A stretch of 64,000 bases of DNA from NCBI GenBank assembly GCA_943369295.1, contig CALRMU020000002.1, positions 620,001 through 684,000 on the forward strand. Reading direction: 5' to 3'. Position numbers and translations under genes: made by a program. The DNA comes from JAKRSE01 sp943369295 (GTDB lineage: Bacteria > Armatimonadota > Fimbriimonadia > Fimbriimonadales > Fimbriimonadaceae). Of the stretch, positions 23,746 to 33,024 are shown piece by piece; within the stretch, counting starts at the first letter, position 1, and every line of letters starts with the position of its first letter. The notes beneath the pieces were generated by a model, which worked only from the letters and a program-made list of their open reading frames with translations, did not search any database and had not been told where the DNA came from.

Positions 23746-25983
23746 ATGGCAATTGAATTCAACTTGATTTGGCTCGTCATCTTCCTGCCCTTGATGGGGG
23801 CCATCATCCAGGCTGCGGTGGGCAAAAGCTTCATCGCATCGCTCGGACCCAAGAACGGCAGAACCTTCATGGGAATCCTTGCGATTCTTCCCATCTTGGC
23901 TGCTTTCGGCTTGGCGGCGGGAATCACTTGGAACCTGTGGAATCAGAGCCCAGAGAATAAGGTTGCGATCGTAAAGATCTTTGACTGGATCACTCTACAG
24001 AGCATTTCAATTCCATTTGAACTGCGCGTCGATCCGCTCTCAATGACCATGGCCTTGGTCATCACTGGCATCGGCGGCTTGATTCACGTTTTTGCCACTG
24101 GCTACATGGCTGAAGAAAAGGATTACTCCCGCTTCTTCAGCTACCTAAACCTCTTCGTCGCCTTCATGCTTGTGCTGGTGCTGGGCAACAACCTTGTCCT
24201 GCTCTTTGTGGGTTGGGAAGGTGTCGGCCTCTGCAGCTACCTGCTCATCGGCTTTTGGTACAAAGATCTTAACAACAGCAAGGCGGCCAACAAAGCCTTT
24301 ATCGTCAACCGAATTGGCGACGTCGGCCTGACACTCGGCATCTTCTACATTGTTTTTCTCCTTGCTGGCAACAAAGCCACTCTGGGAATCACCGATGCAA
24401 GGTGGCTGAGCTACGACGTTATCCTTCCGGCAGCTGAGACAATCTTCAAGTTCTTCCCAACCGAGACGACGATTATCTGTCTTCTGCTCTTCATCGGAGC
24501 CATGGGCAAATCCGCTCAGTTCCCGCTTTATGTCTGGCTTCCAGACGCAATGGCGGGTCCGACTCCGGTTTCAGCCCTCATCCACGCCGCTACCATGGTG
24601 ACTTCGGGTGTTGTTCTGCTTAACAGAATGTCGCCCCTGTTCAGCCAGTCTCCCGTTGCCCTCTCGGTAGTGGCGATGGTTGGGGCAATAACGGCTCTGC
24701 TGGGTGCGAGCATCGCCTTCGGCCAGACGGATATCAAAAAGGTTCTCGCCTATTCCACTGTCTCTCAGCTGGGCTACATGTTCATAGCCTGCGGAGTCGG
24801 AGCCTATTGGGCGGGCATGTTCCACGTTATCACTCACGCTTTCTTCAAAGCCCTCTTGTTCCTTGGCTCTGGCGCGGTCATCTACGCCATGGCACACGAT
24901 CAGGATATGAGGAACTACGGCATGCTCGGCAAGAAGCTGAAGATCACCTATATGCTGATGGGAGTCGGCTATCTGGCGATCGTCGGGTTCCCCGTCCTCT
25001 TTAGCGGCTTCTGGAGCAAGGAAGCGGTGCTGGGCAAGGCCCTTAACGACCACGTGACCCTGATGAGCCCCCTCGGCATGACCTGGGGAACCTTGGCTGG
25101 CTGGATTGGATTCCTAGTCGCCGCCATGACCGCCTTCTACATGACCCGAATGATGGTTCTCACCTTCGGATCAGGCAGAGAAAGATGGCGCGATCTTGAG
25201 CCTGCCCATGCTCACGCTGGCGACCACGGCCACCACGGACATGATCATCACCACCACGCTCATGACGACCATCATGAGCATCACGATGATCCTCATGGCT
25301 TCTTCATGACCGAGGCCCCCGCAGCGGACGGCCACGATGACCACGATCATCATCACGCTCTCGACAAGAACCATGAGCCGAAGGACGTTCCTGCGGTCAT
25401 GTGGGTTCCCCTTTTCTTCCTAGCCATCGGAAGTCTTGGATTTGTTGGCGCAATGGGCTACGGAAACATTTGGGATCCTAAGCACAGCCACTACCCTCTC
25501 AACGATTGGCTTTTCCCAGCCGTCCATGCAGCTGGTGAGCATGGATCAGAAGCTGTCAAACACGCCAAAACTTACGGAACTGAGTTCCTGATTGGCCTTT
25601 CCCTTGTCACCTTCACGATCGGCGTTCTCGGAGCCCTCTTCATTTACTGGAAGGGACTGCCGAAGGGTGAAGGTCACGACGAGAAAGCCTGGAACCCAGT
25701 CCTCAAGGCTGCCCAGCAGCAGTGGGGAATCGACTGGCTCTTCTCCAACTTCCTGGCCCTCAAGGTCGGAGCTTCAATCGGCAATGTCTTCAAGTGGTTT
25801 GATGAAAAGATCGTTGACGGCATCGTTATGGGGGCGGGCAGCTTCTCGCAGCTTGTTGGCAGTCTTGTGAGAAAGCCGCAGACAGGAAAGGTGCGCGAAT
25901 ACGCCCTGCTCATGCAGATCGGCGCCCTTGCCCTTGTGGCCTGGATGATTTACTTCTTTGGCACCATGGGAGGACTTAACTAA
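23746..25983 (+). CDS. nuoL: NADH-quinone oxidoreductase subunit L with a histidine-rich insert
   Basis: The distal antiporter-like proton-pumping subunit of complex I, 745 residues. Conserved elements include DPLSMTMALVITGIGGLIHVF, FVGWEGVGLCSYLLIGFWY, MGKSAQFPLYVWLPDAMAGP and the TPVSALIHAATMVTSGV helix with the key Lys/His residues. After helix 13 or so, residues 488-543 form a loop with 22 His in 56 residues mixed with Asp, which is not a normal NuoL feature. The long lateral helix and final membrane helix follow. It overlaps nuoM by 1 nt. Confidence 0.95.
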   Translation: MAIEFNLIWLVIFLPLMGAIIQAAVGKSFIASLGPKNGRTFMGILAILPILAAFGLAAGITWNLWNQSPENKVAIVKIFDWITLQSISIPFELRVDPLSMTMALVITGIGGLIHVFATGYMAEEKDYSRFFSYLNLFVAFMLVLVLGNNLVLLFVGWEGVGLCSYLLIGFWYKDLNNSKAANKAFIVNRIGDVGLTLGIFYIVFLLAGNKATLGITDARWLSYDVILPAAETIFKFFPTETTIICLLLFIGAMGKSAQFPLYVWLPDAMAGPTPVSALIHAATMVTSGVVLLNRMSPLFSQSPVALSVVAMVGAITALLGASIAFGQTDIKKVLAYSTVSQLGYMFIACGVGAYWAGMFHVITHAFFKALLFLGSGAVIYAMAHDQDMRNYGMLGKKLKITYMLMGVGYLAIVGFPVLFSGFWSKEAVLGKALNDHVTLMSPLGMTWGTLAGWIGFLVAAMTAFYMTRMMVLTFGSGRERWRDLEPAHAHAGDHGHHGHDHHHHAHDDHHEHHDDPHGFFMTEAPAADGHDDHDHHHALDKNHEPKDVPAVMWVPLFFLAIGSLGFVGAMGYGNIWDPKHSHYPLNDWLFPAVHAAGEHGSEAVKHAKTYGTEFLIGLSLVTFTIGVLGALFIYWKGLPKGEGHDEKAWNPVLKAAQQQWGIDWLFSNFLALKVGASIGNVFKWFDEKIVDGIVMGAGSFSQLVGSLVRKPQTGKVREYALLMQIGALALVAWMIYFFGTMGGLN

Positions 25984-27791
25984 TGATGGACGCCACAAGC
26001 TCCCTAGCAATTGGCGGCCCCGGCCTCCTCACCTTCCTCATCGCTCTGCCACTCCTTGGCACTCTCCTTCTGGCCTTCATTCCAGAAGAGTTTTCTAAGG
26101 CGATTAAGGGCTTTGCCATCGGCATGACCGGTGTGGCCTTCCTGGTCTCCCTCTCGCTTTTGCCAGTGGTGACCGGAGGCAGCTATCACATGCAGATGCA
26201 GGAGAAGCTGAACTGGCTTCCCCAGTACGGAATCAGCTTCCATTTGGGTGTCGATGGAATCAGCCTGTGGCTGATCCTTCTCACCACGATGCTGACCTTC
26301 CTCAGCTCAATCTTCAGTGTTTACATTGAGAAGAGAGTCAAAACCTACTTCATCATGGTTCTGCTCTTGGAAGCAGCGATGCTCGGAGTCTTTATGGCTC
26401 TCGACCTCATCCTCTTCTACACCTTCTTCGAAGCCTCGCTTATTCCCATGGCCCTGATGATTTACATCTGGGGCGGTGAGAATCGAAGCAAGGCAGCTCT
26501 CAAGTTCTTCCTCTACACCTTCCTCGCTTCCATCTTCCTGCTGATCTCCATTATCGTGATGGCAGGAATCTACAAGGATGCCTCAGGCCAGATTTCCTTC
26601 AACCTGGTGGACATTCAAAAGCTCGTGGCAAGCGGTGAGTTTTGGAACTCTGAGTCGATCAAGCTGCAGGCATTGCTCTTCTGGGGATTTGCCATAGCTT
26701 TCATTGTCAAGTGCCCCATGTGGCCCTTCCATACTTGGCTGCCCGATGCCCACACAGAAGCTCCAACCGCCGGTTCGGTTCTTCTTGCTGGTGTCCTGCT
26801 CAAGATGGGAACCTATGGATTCCTTCGCTTCTGTCTCCCTCTCTTCCCAGAGGTGGCAAGCGGCACACTCCCCGCACTTGGCTCTGTAACAGCGCCTTGG
26901 GTGATGATGGTGCTCGCCATCATAGGCATCATCTACGGAGCGATTGTTGCGGCCATGCAGCCAGATGTCAAGAGGCTTGTCGCCTACTCATCGGTTGCCC
27001 ACATGGGATTCGTTGTTCTGGGAATCTTCAGCCTCACCCATACCGGGATGATTGGCGGAACAGTTCAGCAGCTCAATCACGGAATCAGCACTGGCGCCTT
27101 GTTCCTTCTCATCGGCCTGATCTATGAGCGAATGCACACGAGGCAGTTTAAGGATTACGGCGGCTTGAAGCAGCAGATGCCGATCTTCGCTTTCCTTTTC
27201 TTGATCGTGATGCTCAGCTCGGTTGGACTCCCCGGAACCAACGGTTTTATCGGTGAGTTTCTTGCGCTGATGGGTGCCTTCGAGGCCTCTTTTGCCGGAG
27301 CCTACGGACTGCAGGTTTGGATGCCAGTGGTTGCAGCTACCGGTGTCATCCTGGCCGCTGTCTATCTTCTTTGGATGTTCATGAAGGTCTTCTACGGCCC
27401 AATCACGAACCCCACCATCAGCAAGCTTAAAGATCTTAAGCCGTGGGAAATCGGTCTGACCTGTGTCTTTGTTGTCTTCATCTTCTGGGGAGGTCTTTAT
27501 CCAAACACCTTCCTCAAGCCGATGGAAAAGGCAATCGGGGCCGCCAGGCAGATGGCTGTGAATCCTGAAGGTGAAAGGCCAACTTGGAACGATATCAGCC
27601 TTGATATTGACGAAGAGGGCAAGCTTGTCCGACTTCAGCCCAGAGCCAGAGCCGAAGAGTTTGGTCCTTCTCAGGTGATTGAGGTTGTGAACGACGGCAG
27701 TCTTCACTTTGAAGTGGAGAAGCCTGTCGGAACACCGACTGAAGATCACTCAGAGGCTCATGCAGAAGTCATCCCTAAGGAGGGCGAGTGA
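25983..27791 (+). CDS. nuoM: NADH-quinone oxidoreductase subunit M
   Basis: The second antiporter-like proton pump of complex I. At 602 residues it is longer than usual (about 500) because of a charged C-terminal tail of some 90 residues. FYTFFEASLIPMALMIYIWGG with the conserved Glu, KCPMWPFHTWLPDAHTEAPT and VKRLVAYSSVAHMGFVVLGI are diagnostic. The start MMDATSS overlaps the nuoL stop, and the stop overlaps the next gene by 4 nt. Confidence 0.95.
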   Translation: MMDATSSLAIGGPGLLTFLIALPLLGTLLLAFIPEEFSKAIKGFAIGMTGVAFLVSLSLLPVVTGGSYHMQMQEKLNWLPQYGISFHLGVDGISLWLILLTTMLTFLSSIFSVYIEKRVKTYFIMVLLLEAAMLGVFMALDLILFYTFFEASLIPMALMIYIWGGENRSKAALKFFLYTFLASIFLLISIIVMAGIYKDASGQISFNLVDIQKLVASGEFWNSESIKLQALLFWGFAIAFIVKCPMWPFHTWLPDAHTEAPTAGSVLLAGVLLKMGTYGFLRFCLPLFPEVASGTLPALGSVTAPWVMMVLAIIGIIYGAIVAAMQPDVKRLVAYSSVAHMGFVVLGIFSLTHTGMIGGTVQQLNHGISTGALFLLIGLIYERMHTRQFKDYGGLKQQMPIFAFLFLIVMLSSVGLPGTNGFIGEFLALMGAFEASFAGAYGLQVWMPVVAATGVILAAVYLLWMFMKVFYGPITNPTISKLKDLKPWEIGLTCVFVVFIFWGGLYPNTFLKPMEKAIGAARQMAVNPEGERPTWNDISLDIDEEGKLVRLQPRARAEEFGPSQVIEVVNDGSLHFEVEKPVGTPTEDHSEAHAEVIPKEGE

Positions 27792-28462
27792 CAGGGCGAG
27801 AGAAGCTGATTGCAGCCTCTCGAGGTGGAGAGGTGGAGTCGAAGCCTTCTTTGGCTTGGTTCAACAGTGCCAAGCTCGGGCTGATGTCTGATGGCTGGAT
27901 TCTGGCCTCAGCTTCACAAATCCCTCAGGCTCGAGAATCAGCTGGCGATGCCTGTCTTCTCGTCGCTGTTAAGTCGCCTTTTGGCTGGGCTAAAGAAGAA
28001 GGGCTTGACCTCATGTCTGCTCTTCACGCCAACCCTGTCAGTGGAGACGAGGAACTTTCTCGCCTTCGCGACAAGACACGCATGGAGATTCGCCACGCTC
28101 TGGAACAAGGAGCCGACGGCATCTGCTACATCCTTGCAGGCGCCGAGCCAACTCAAACGACTCCCATGCAGTACGGCGGCTTTCTGCTTGAACTCGACCG
28201 TGAGATTCTGCAGGAATTTGCTGGGGCTGTCTTCAACGCAGTCTGGGTTCAGGGCGACAAAGAGCTTTATCTTGAGTTCGTTGCTGACCTGCCCTGCCAT
28301 GCCCTTGGGTGGGACTGCCAGACCACAGGAATTCACACTAACGCCATTCGACCTTACAGGGAAGGGGCTTTCTTTGGCGATTCACCAGAGAGCGACATTG
28401 TGCTCCTGAATCAGCCGCCAGTTTCACACCTTTTTGCTGCCTCACAGGAGGCTTCTTGCTAA
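27788..28462 (+). CDS. Uncharacterised protein inserted between nuoM and nuoN, start resembles URO-D-type proteins
   Basis: A soluble 224-residue protein. The N-terminus MTGREKLIAASRGGEVESKP resembles the opening of uroporphyrinogen-decarboxylase-like barrels (REK-x-L-A-A-x-R-G). A repeated alpha/beta pattern follows (ACLLVAVKSPFGWA; GADGICYILAGAEPTQTTPM; AVWVQGDKELYLEFV), but the protein is about 130 residues shorter than URO-D and lacks its usual end. It overlaps nuoM by 4 nt and nuoN by 1 nt, so it is co-translated with the complex I genes. Function is unknown; a role in assembly, haem or quinone chemistry is speculation. Confidence 0.75.
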   Translation: MTGREKLIAASRGGEVESKPSLAWFNSAKLGLMSDGWILASASQIPQARESAGDACLLVAVKSPFGWAKEEGLDLMSALHANPVSGDEELSRLRDKTRMEIRHALEQGADGICYILAGAEPTQTTPMQYGGFLLELDREILQEFAGAVFNAVWVQGDKELYLEFVADLPCHALGWDCQTTGIHTNAIRPYREGAFFGDSPESDIVLLNQPPVSHLFAASQEASC

Positions 28463-30267
28463 TGCAGCCCTTTCAGTTTCCCGTAATCGACTGGCTGATG
28501 CTGGCCCCGGTCATGACTGTCATCATCACCGGCCTCGTGGCCCTGATGATTGAGGTCCTGCAGCCAAAGAGAAACAACGATCTCATGATCGGAGTTTCCT
28601 TGGCAGGCTTGGCTGTCGCTGGATGGTTCCTTTTCATCCAGTTCCCCATGGCCGACGGCATGACCTTCAATAACATGGTCAGCCGAGACATTACAGCTCT
28701 TGTGCTGCAGGCTGTGCTCTTGGCCACCTGCTTTATTGTCTTCCTCTTTTCAGAAGGCTATCTGAGAGAAAGAAAGATCGCTTGGGGTGAATTCTATCCC
28801 CTTGCTTTGTGGGCAACGGCAGGTGGAATGCTGATGGTCGGCACCCACAACCTTCTCATGATCTTCCTTGGCTTGGAAGTTCTTTCTATCTCTCTCTACA
28901 TTCTTGCGGGAATGGCCAGAGAGGAGACGAAGTCAGAAGAGTCGGCAATGAAGTACCTCCTTATGGGTGCGTTTGCCAGCGCATTCCTGCTCATGGGAAT
29001 TGCCTTCTTCTTCGGCTCCACAGGCTCCGTTGATCTTGCTGCCGCGGCAACAATGCCACAGGATGGAGCTCCGTTCCTGACAAGGCTTTACCTGGCTGGC
29101 CTGCTGTTGATGTTGATCGGTGTTGGCTTCAAGCTGGCTCTGGTGCCTTTTCATCAGTGGACGGCCGACGTTTACCAGGGCGCACCAACCAACGTCACGG
29201 CCTTTATGGCAGCCGCCAGTAAAACGGCTGCCGTCGGCTTGATGATTCGGCTTCTAACGGCAGCTCTGCCGGTCTACGAATTCTGGGTTCCGATCATTGC
29301 CGTCCTAGCTGCTTTGACAATGATCGTTGGCAACGCTGCCGCCTTGGTCCAGGTGGATATCAAGAGAATTCTTGGCTATTCCTCCATCGCCAATGCAGGC
29401 TACGTCATGGTGGCGATTCTGGCTCATGCCAAGTCCCCACAGACGGTTAGCTTGGCTCCGGTTTTGTTCTTCATGGCCGGCTATGCCATCACCACACTCG
29501 GTTCATTTGCAGTCCTGACCTTGGCAGCGAAGGATGGAAAAGAGGCCACTCGGCTTTCAGATCTTTATGGCTTCTGGCAGAGGTCGCCCTTTGCCGCGGC
29601 CATGCTCATCGTCTTTCTGGCCTCCCAGATCGGCATTCCTCCGACTGCTGGTTTCTTCGGAAAGTTTCTCATCTTCCAAGGTGCGGCACAAGCTGGCTAT
29701 CTATGGCTCGCCCTGATCCTGGCCATTACTTCGGTTTTGGGTGCGGCCTACTATCTGGCTATTCTTCGAGCCTGTTTCGTAGCGGATGAGACCGCAGTGC
29801 CCAATGCATCTGGAACGAGAAGCATGGGACTCACTGCTGCTTTGGTGACCTGTGCACTTGGTGTCTTTTTGGTTCTGGGAATTCTTCCCGGACTTTTCGA
29901 TAGATCCCCTCTTCGAGATCCATCAACCCTGCCAGAAGTCACCTTGACGGGCAGTCTGCGGCAGGGCGAAAGAGTGCTCCCAGCTGAAATGGCCGGGACT
30001 GCTTCATCAGGTCAGGCATCGCCAACTCCAAGCAGACCTGAGCGCGGATCTGGGGAACCAGCGTCAGCACCGGCCGTGGATGCTCCGGTAGTTGATGCTC
30101 CGGCTGAGACTATGACTGCCCCAGCGCCAGCTGAGGCCGCTTCGGGGTCCACAGCCGCTCCTGCCGCAGTGGCTCCTGCGCCGATTGATCCTTCTGCTGC
30201 AAGAAGAGCAGAGAGGACAAACCTTAGAACGGAACCTTCGCCAGCAGACGCTAGCGGCCAGCCCTAG
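28462..30267 (+). CDS. nuoN: NADH-quinone oxidoreductase subunit N with long Ala/Pro-rich tail
   Basis: The third antiporter-like subunit of complex I, 601 residues. The start at ATG 28462 is set by a perfect AGGAGG about 10 nt upstream, which lies inside the preceding gene. The fold is clear: SEESAMKYLLMGAFASAFLL, VPFHQWTADVYQGAPTNVTAF and VDIKRILGYSSIANAGYVMV. After about residue 490 the protein continues with some 110 residues rich in Ala, Pro, Ser and Glu. No such tail is usual in NuoN, which normally ends near 480. A terminator follows. Confidence 0.95.
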   Translation: MQPFQFPVIDWLMLAPVMTVIITGLVALMIEVLQPKRNNDLMIGVSLAGLAVAGWFLFIQFPMADGMTFNNMVSRDITALVLQAVLLATCFIVFLFSEGYLRERKIAWGEFYPLALWATAGGMLMVGTHNLLMIFLGLEVLSISLYILAGMAREETKSEESAMKYLLMGAFASAFLLMGIAFFFGSTGSVDLAAAATMPQDGAPFLTRLYLAGLLLMLIGVGFKLALVPFHQWTADVYQGAPTNVTAFMAAASKTAAVGLMIRLLTAALPVYEFWVPIIAVLAALTMIVGNAAALVQVDIKRILGYSSIANAGYVMVAILAHAKSPQTVSLAPVLFFMAGYAITTLGSFAVLTLAAKDGKEATRLSDLYGFWQRSPFAAAMLIVFLASQIGIPPTAGFFGKFLIFQGAAQAGYLWLALILAITSVLGAAYYLAILRACFVADETAVPNASGTRSMGLTAALVTCALGVFLVLGILPGLFDRSPLRDPSTLPEVTLTGSLRQGERVLPAEMAGTASSGQASPTPSRPERGSGEPASAPAVDAPVVDAPAETMTAPAPAEAASGSTAAPAAVAPAPIDPSAARRAERTNLRTEPSPADASGQP

Positions 30268-30285
30268 ACGAATGGTCACGAAACT

Positions 30286-30318
30286 AAAAGCCTGCTGTCT
30301 AGCAGACAGCAGGCTTTT
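30286..30318. terminator. Intrinsic terminator after nuoN (also facing aroG)
   Basis: A perfect 15-bp stem (30286-30300 with 30304-30318) has a 3-nt loop, a leading A-run and a trailing TTTTT. It lies between convergent nuoN and the DAHP synthase gene, so it can serve both. Confidence 0.9.
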
Positions 30319-30337
30319 TGCGTTTATTGGCTCTTGA

Positions 30338-31408
30338 TCAAGGAGTTAAACGTCTGCTCTTGACTGCGGCCGCCAAGCCGTTGAGCAGATTCTCCGTCTC
30401 CTGGAAACTGATGCAGGCGTCCGTCACGCTCTGACCATAAACCAGCCCCTGACCATTGCCCAAATCCTGCTTGCCTTCGACGAGATGGCTCTCAATCATG
30501 ACTCCGAAGATTGAACGGGATCCCTCTGCAAGCTGAGTGCAGACATCCTCACAGACAATGGACTGCCGTTTGTGATCCTTGGAGCTGTTGCCATGGCTGA
30601 AGTCGATCATCAATCTTGCCGGAAGCGAGTGCTTCTCTAACTGCGCCACAGCCGAACTTACAGAGGAGGCGTCGTAGTTCGGACCAGTTTCTGATCCGCC
30701 CCTCAAAATTACATGACAGTTGGGGTTGCCCGTGGTCTGAAGAATCGCGCTGACCCCGTCTTTGGTGATGGAAGGGAACCAGTGGCTCGACATCGCAGAT
30801 CGCACTGCATCAATGGCGACTCCCAAACCTCCGCTGGTGGAGTTCTTGAAGCCAACTGGCATAGAACATCCGCTGGCGAACTCGCGGTGAATCTGACTCT
30901 CAGTCGTTCTCGCCCCAATGGCCACCCAAGAGACGAAATCTGAAATGTACTGAGGGATAACGTTATCCAAAAACTCGACTGCAACCGGCAGACCCTTGGC
31001 GCTGAGGTCGGAAAGCAGCTGGCGAGCCATTCTAAGGCCCTTGTTGATCTGAAAAGTCTCGTCCAGCGCGGGGTCGTTGATCAGCCCCTTCCAACCTGTC
31101 ACGGTGCGAGGCTTTTCAAAGTAAGTCCGCATGATGACGATCAACTCATCATCGTATTTGTTGGCCGCAGACTTAAGCAGATCACCATACTCAAGAGCCG
31201 CCTTGACATCATGAATCGAGCAGGGGCCGCAGATAACCACTAAGCGGTCATCATCGCCGTTCAGGGCTGCTGCCACCGCATTTCGAGTCTTGACAACCAG
31301 CGCCTGAGCCTCTTCAGTCGCTGGAATATCTTCGATGAGGATCGAAGGGGGAATAAGAGGCTTGACCCGGCAGATCCTAAGGTCGTCGGTCAAGTGGCTG
31401 TGAGGCAT
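30338..31408 (-). CDS. aroG: 3-deoxy-7-phosphoheptulonate (DAHP) synthase, class I AroG type
   Basis: The first step of the shikimate pathway, condensing phosphoenolpyruvate and erythrose-4-phosphate. 356 residues, as in E. coli AroF/G/H. Motifs seen are VVICGPCSIHD, MRTYFEKPRTVTGWKG, IGARTTESQIHRE, VGFKNSTSGG, LRGGSETGPNY, DFSHGNSSKDH and GVMIESHLVEG. It is the last gene of the operon that also makes erythrose-4-phosphate, 3 bp after pcp. Whether it is inhibited by Phe, Tyr or Trp cannot be read; the N-terminal regulatory extension is of the usual short kind. Confidence 0.95.
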   Translation of the reverse strand: MPHSHLTDDLRICRVKPLIPPSILIEDIPATEEAQALVVKTRNAVAAALNGDDDRLVVICGPCSIHDVKAALEYGDLLKSAANKYDDELIVIMRTYFEKPRTVTGWKGLINDPALDETFQINKGLRMARQLLSDLSAKGLPVAVEFLDNVIPQYISDFVSWVAIGARTTESQIHREFASGCSMPVGFKNSTSGGLGVAIDAVRSAMSSHWFPSITKDGVSAILQTTGNPNCHVILRGGSETGPNYDASSVSSAVAQLEKHSLPARLMIDFSHGNSSKDHKRQSIVCEDVCTQLAEGSRSIFGVMIESHLVEGKQDLGNGQGLVYGQSVTDACISFQETENLLNGLAAAVKSRRLTP

Positions 31409-31411
31409 AGC

Positions 31412-31948
31412 TTAAAATCCCCTCAAGGGTTGCACAATCTGGGCCAGAGTCTCTCTCTGTAAGTCCTGGTTCATTGTCTCAAACTTCGGCACATGAACAA
31501 AGCCAATTTTCTTGTCAGGCTTGTGCAGCAGAAGCTGAAAAAGCAGGGCATTGCACAGATATCCGCCAGCGTCCCCGCTCCAATCCCATTTGTCGCTGGG
31601 TTCTAGTGCTGTACCGTGCCAAAGAGTGCTGCCAAGTTGAAAGGGAGCCGAAGCATCAAGGGGTCCGGGGCCCCAAACCACATCTCTAACATCAGGGGAA
31701 GGAGAGGCTGCGTTTCTGCCCACTCCCTCAATCAAAAGCTGTTCTGCCTTGGCACTGACCCCAAGCGAAAGCACCGCATCCCATTCAGAAAGATCCGATT
31801 GAGCAAAGTCAGAGACGACTTCCCAGGAAACTTCAAGGACCCGGCATTCGCTGCCGGGCCAAGAATCTGAAAGCTCTTTCGCCAAGATTCCCGAAGGATT
31901 CTCTGCGATGTCTCGAAAGGGGCCAAACCCCGTGATCAGAATCTTCAT
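31412..31948 (-). CDS. pcp: Pyroglutamyl-peptidase I (C15 family)
   Basis: Removes N-terminal pyroglutamate from peptides in the cytosol. Glu74, Cys132 (AGGYLCNALLF) and His152 (GFVHVPKF) form the expected triad, and ILITGFGPFRDIAENPSG is the family opening. At 178 residues it is shorter than the usual 200-215, mainly in the loops between strands. It overlaps tal by 4 nt, an odd partner for pentose phosphate genes. Confidence 0.85.
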   Translation of the reverse strand: MKILITGFGPFRDIAENPSGILAKELSDSWPGSECRVLEVSWEVVSDFAQSDLSEWDAVLSLGVSAKAEQLLIEGVGRNAASPSPDVRDVVWGPGPLDASAPFQLGSTLWHGTALEPSDKWDWSGDAGGYLCNALLFQLLLHKPDKKIGFVHVPKFETMNQDLQRETLAQIVQPLRGF

Positions 31949-33024
31949 CCGGCAAGGGCAGCGGCTCGCTTTGCTTCCACAGAATCAAGCAGCTTCTGGA
32001 AGGGCTGAACAAACTTGTCAACAGCTTCTACTTCAAGGGTCTTGGCAGCCTGGTCGAAATCGACTCCCTTGGCCTCAAGCTCTGCCTTCTTGGCAAGGCC
32101 CGTATTCACTCCTGCCGGAAGAGCAGAGGCAAGGCTCTCTTTCTCAAGCAGACCCTTAACGGTCACGAGGGGAAGGGTGTTGACCGTGTCAGGACCGATC
32201 AAGGCATCGACGTAGTAAGTTGAGGGGTAAGCAGGGTTCTTGGTAGAGGTGCTGGCCCACAGAACCCTCTGGCTCCTGGCACCTTGGGCGGCCAAAGCCT
32301 GCCACTCAACACCCGAAAAGAGCTGCTGCCAAATTCCGTAGGCGCAGTGCGAAAGGGCGATAGCGGCTTTGCCCTGATCAGCTTCTTCCAGCTTGGGATC
32401 AAGCAGGGCATCCATGCGGCTGACAAAGAAGCTGGCCACGCTGGCAACTTTAAGGCTCTGTCCTTTGCTGGCTCTGGCTTTCAGCCCAGCAAGATAAGCC
32501 TTAGCGGAAGCTTCATAACGCTCAAGGCTGAAAAGCAGGGTGACGTTGACATTGATGCCATCGGCGATAAGCGCCTCGATGACTGGAATCCCAGCCTCGG
32601 TCGCAGGGACCTTGATCATCACGTTCGGGCGGTTCAGTTCCTTCCACAGTCTGCGGCCCTCCGCGATCGATCCCTCGGTGTCATCGGCAAGGAAGGGGGA
32701 GACTTCAAGGCTCACATAGCCGTCAACGCCCTTGGTGGCCTCGTACACGGGCAGATAGAGGTCGGCGGCGGCTCCAACATCTTCAATCGAAAGACGGTCG
32801 TAGATGGCGAAGGAATCCAAACCCTGCTTGGCTAGCTCGGCAATGGCAGAATCGTAATCGTTCGATCCGGCAATGGCTGCTTCAAAGATGGCAGGGTTGC
32901 TGGTGACGCCCAAAATTCCCTGGTCTCGGTAGGCCTGCATTTCGCCATTCTCCAAAGCCCTGCGGCTGATGAAGTCTAGCCATGGAGATTGTCCGAGTTC
33001 AGCGAGTTTGTGGAGGGTGGTCAC
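31945..33024 (-). CDS. tal: Transaldolase (class 2, Tal/B-like)
   Basis: Moves a dihydroxyacetone unit from sedoheptulose-7-phosphate to glyceraldehyde-3-phosphate, giving erythrose-4-phosphate and fructose-6-phosphate. 359 residues. The Schiff-base Lys138 is in NVMIKVPATEAG; GVTSNPAIFE, the family opening, lies near residue 40. Transaldolases of this length are typical of Actinobacteria and Cyanobacteria. It overlaps rpiB and pcp by 4 nt each. Confidence 0.94.
   Translation of the reverse strand: MTTLHKLAELGQSPWLDFISRRALENGEMQAYRDQGILGVTSNPAIFEAAIAGSNDYDSAIAELAKQGLDSFAIYDRLSIEDVGAAADLYLPVYEATKGVDGYVSLEVSPFLADDTEGSIAEGRRLWKELNRPNVMIKVPATEAGIPVIEALIADGINVNVTLLFSLERYEASAKAYLAGLKARASKGQSLKVASVASFFVSRMDALLDPKLEEADQGKAAIALSHCAYGIWQQLFSGVEWQALAAQGARSQRVLWASTSTKNPAYPSTYYVDALIGPDTVNTLPLVTVKGLLEKESLASALPAGVNTGLAKKAELEAKGVDFDQAAKTLEVEAVDKFVQPFQKLLDSVEAKRAAALAG

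Noticed and set aside
26988..27749. 253-residue open frame on the minus strand inside nuoM
   Set aside because: Antisense to nuoM and His/Asp-rich only because of the codons opposite.
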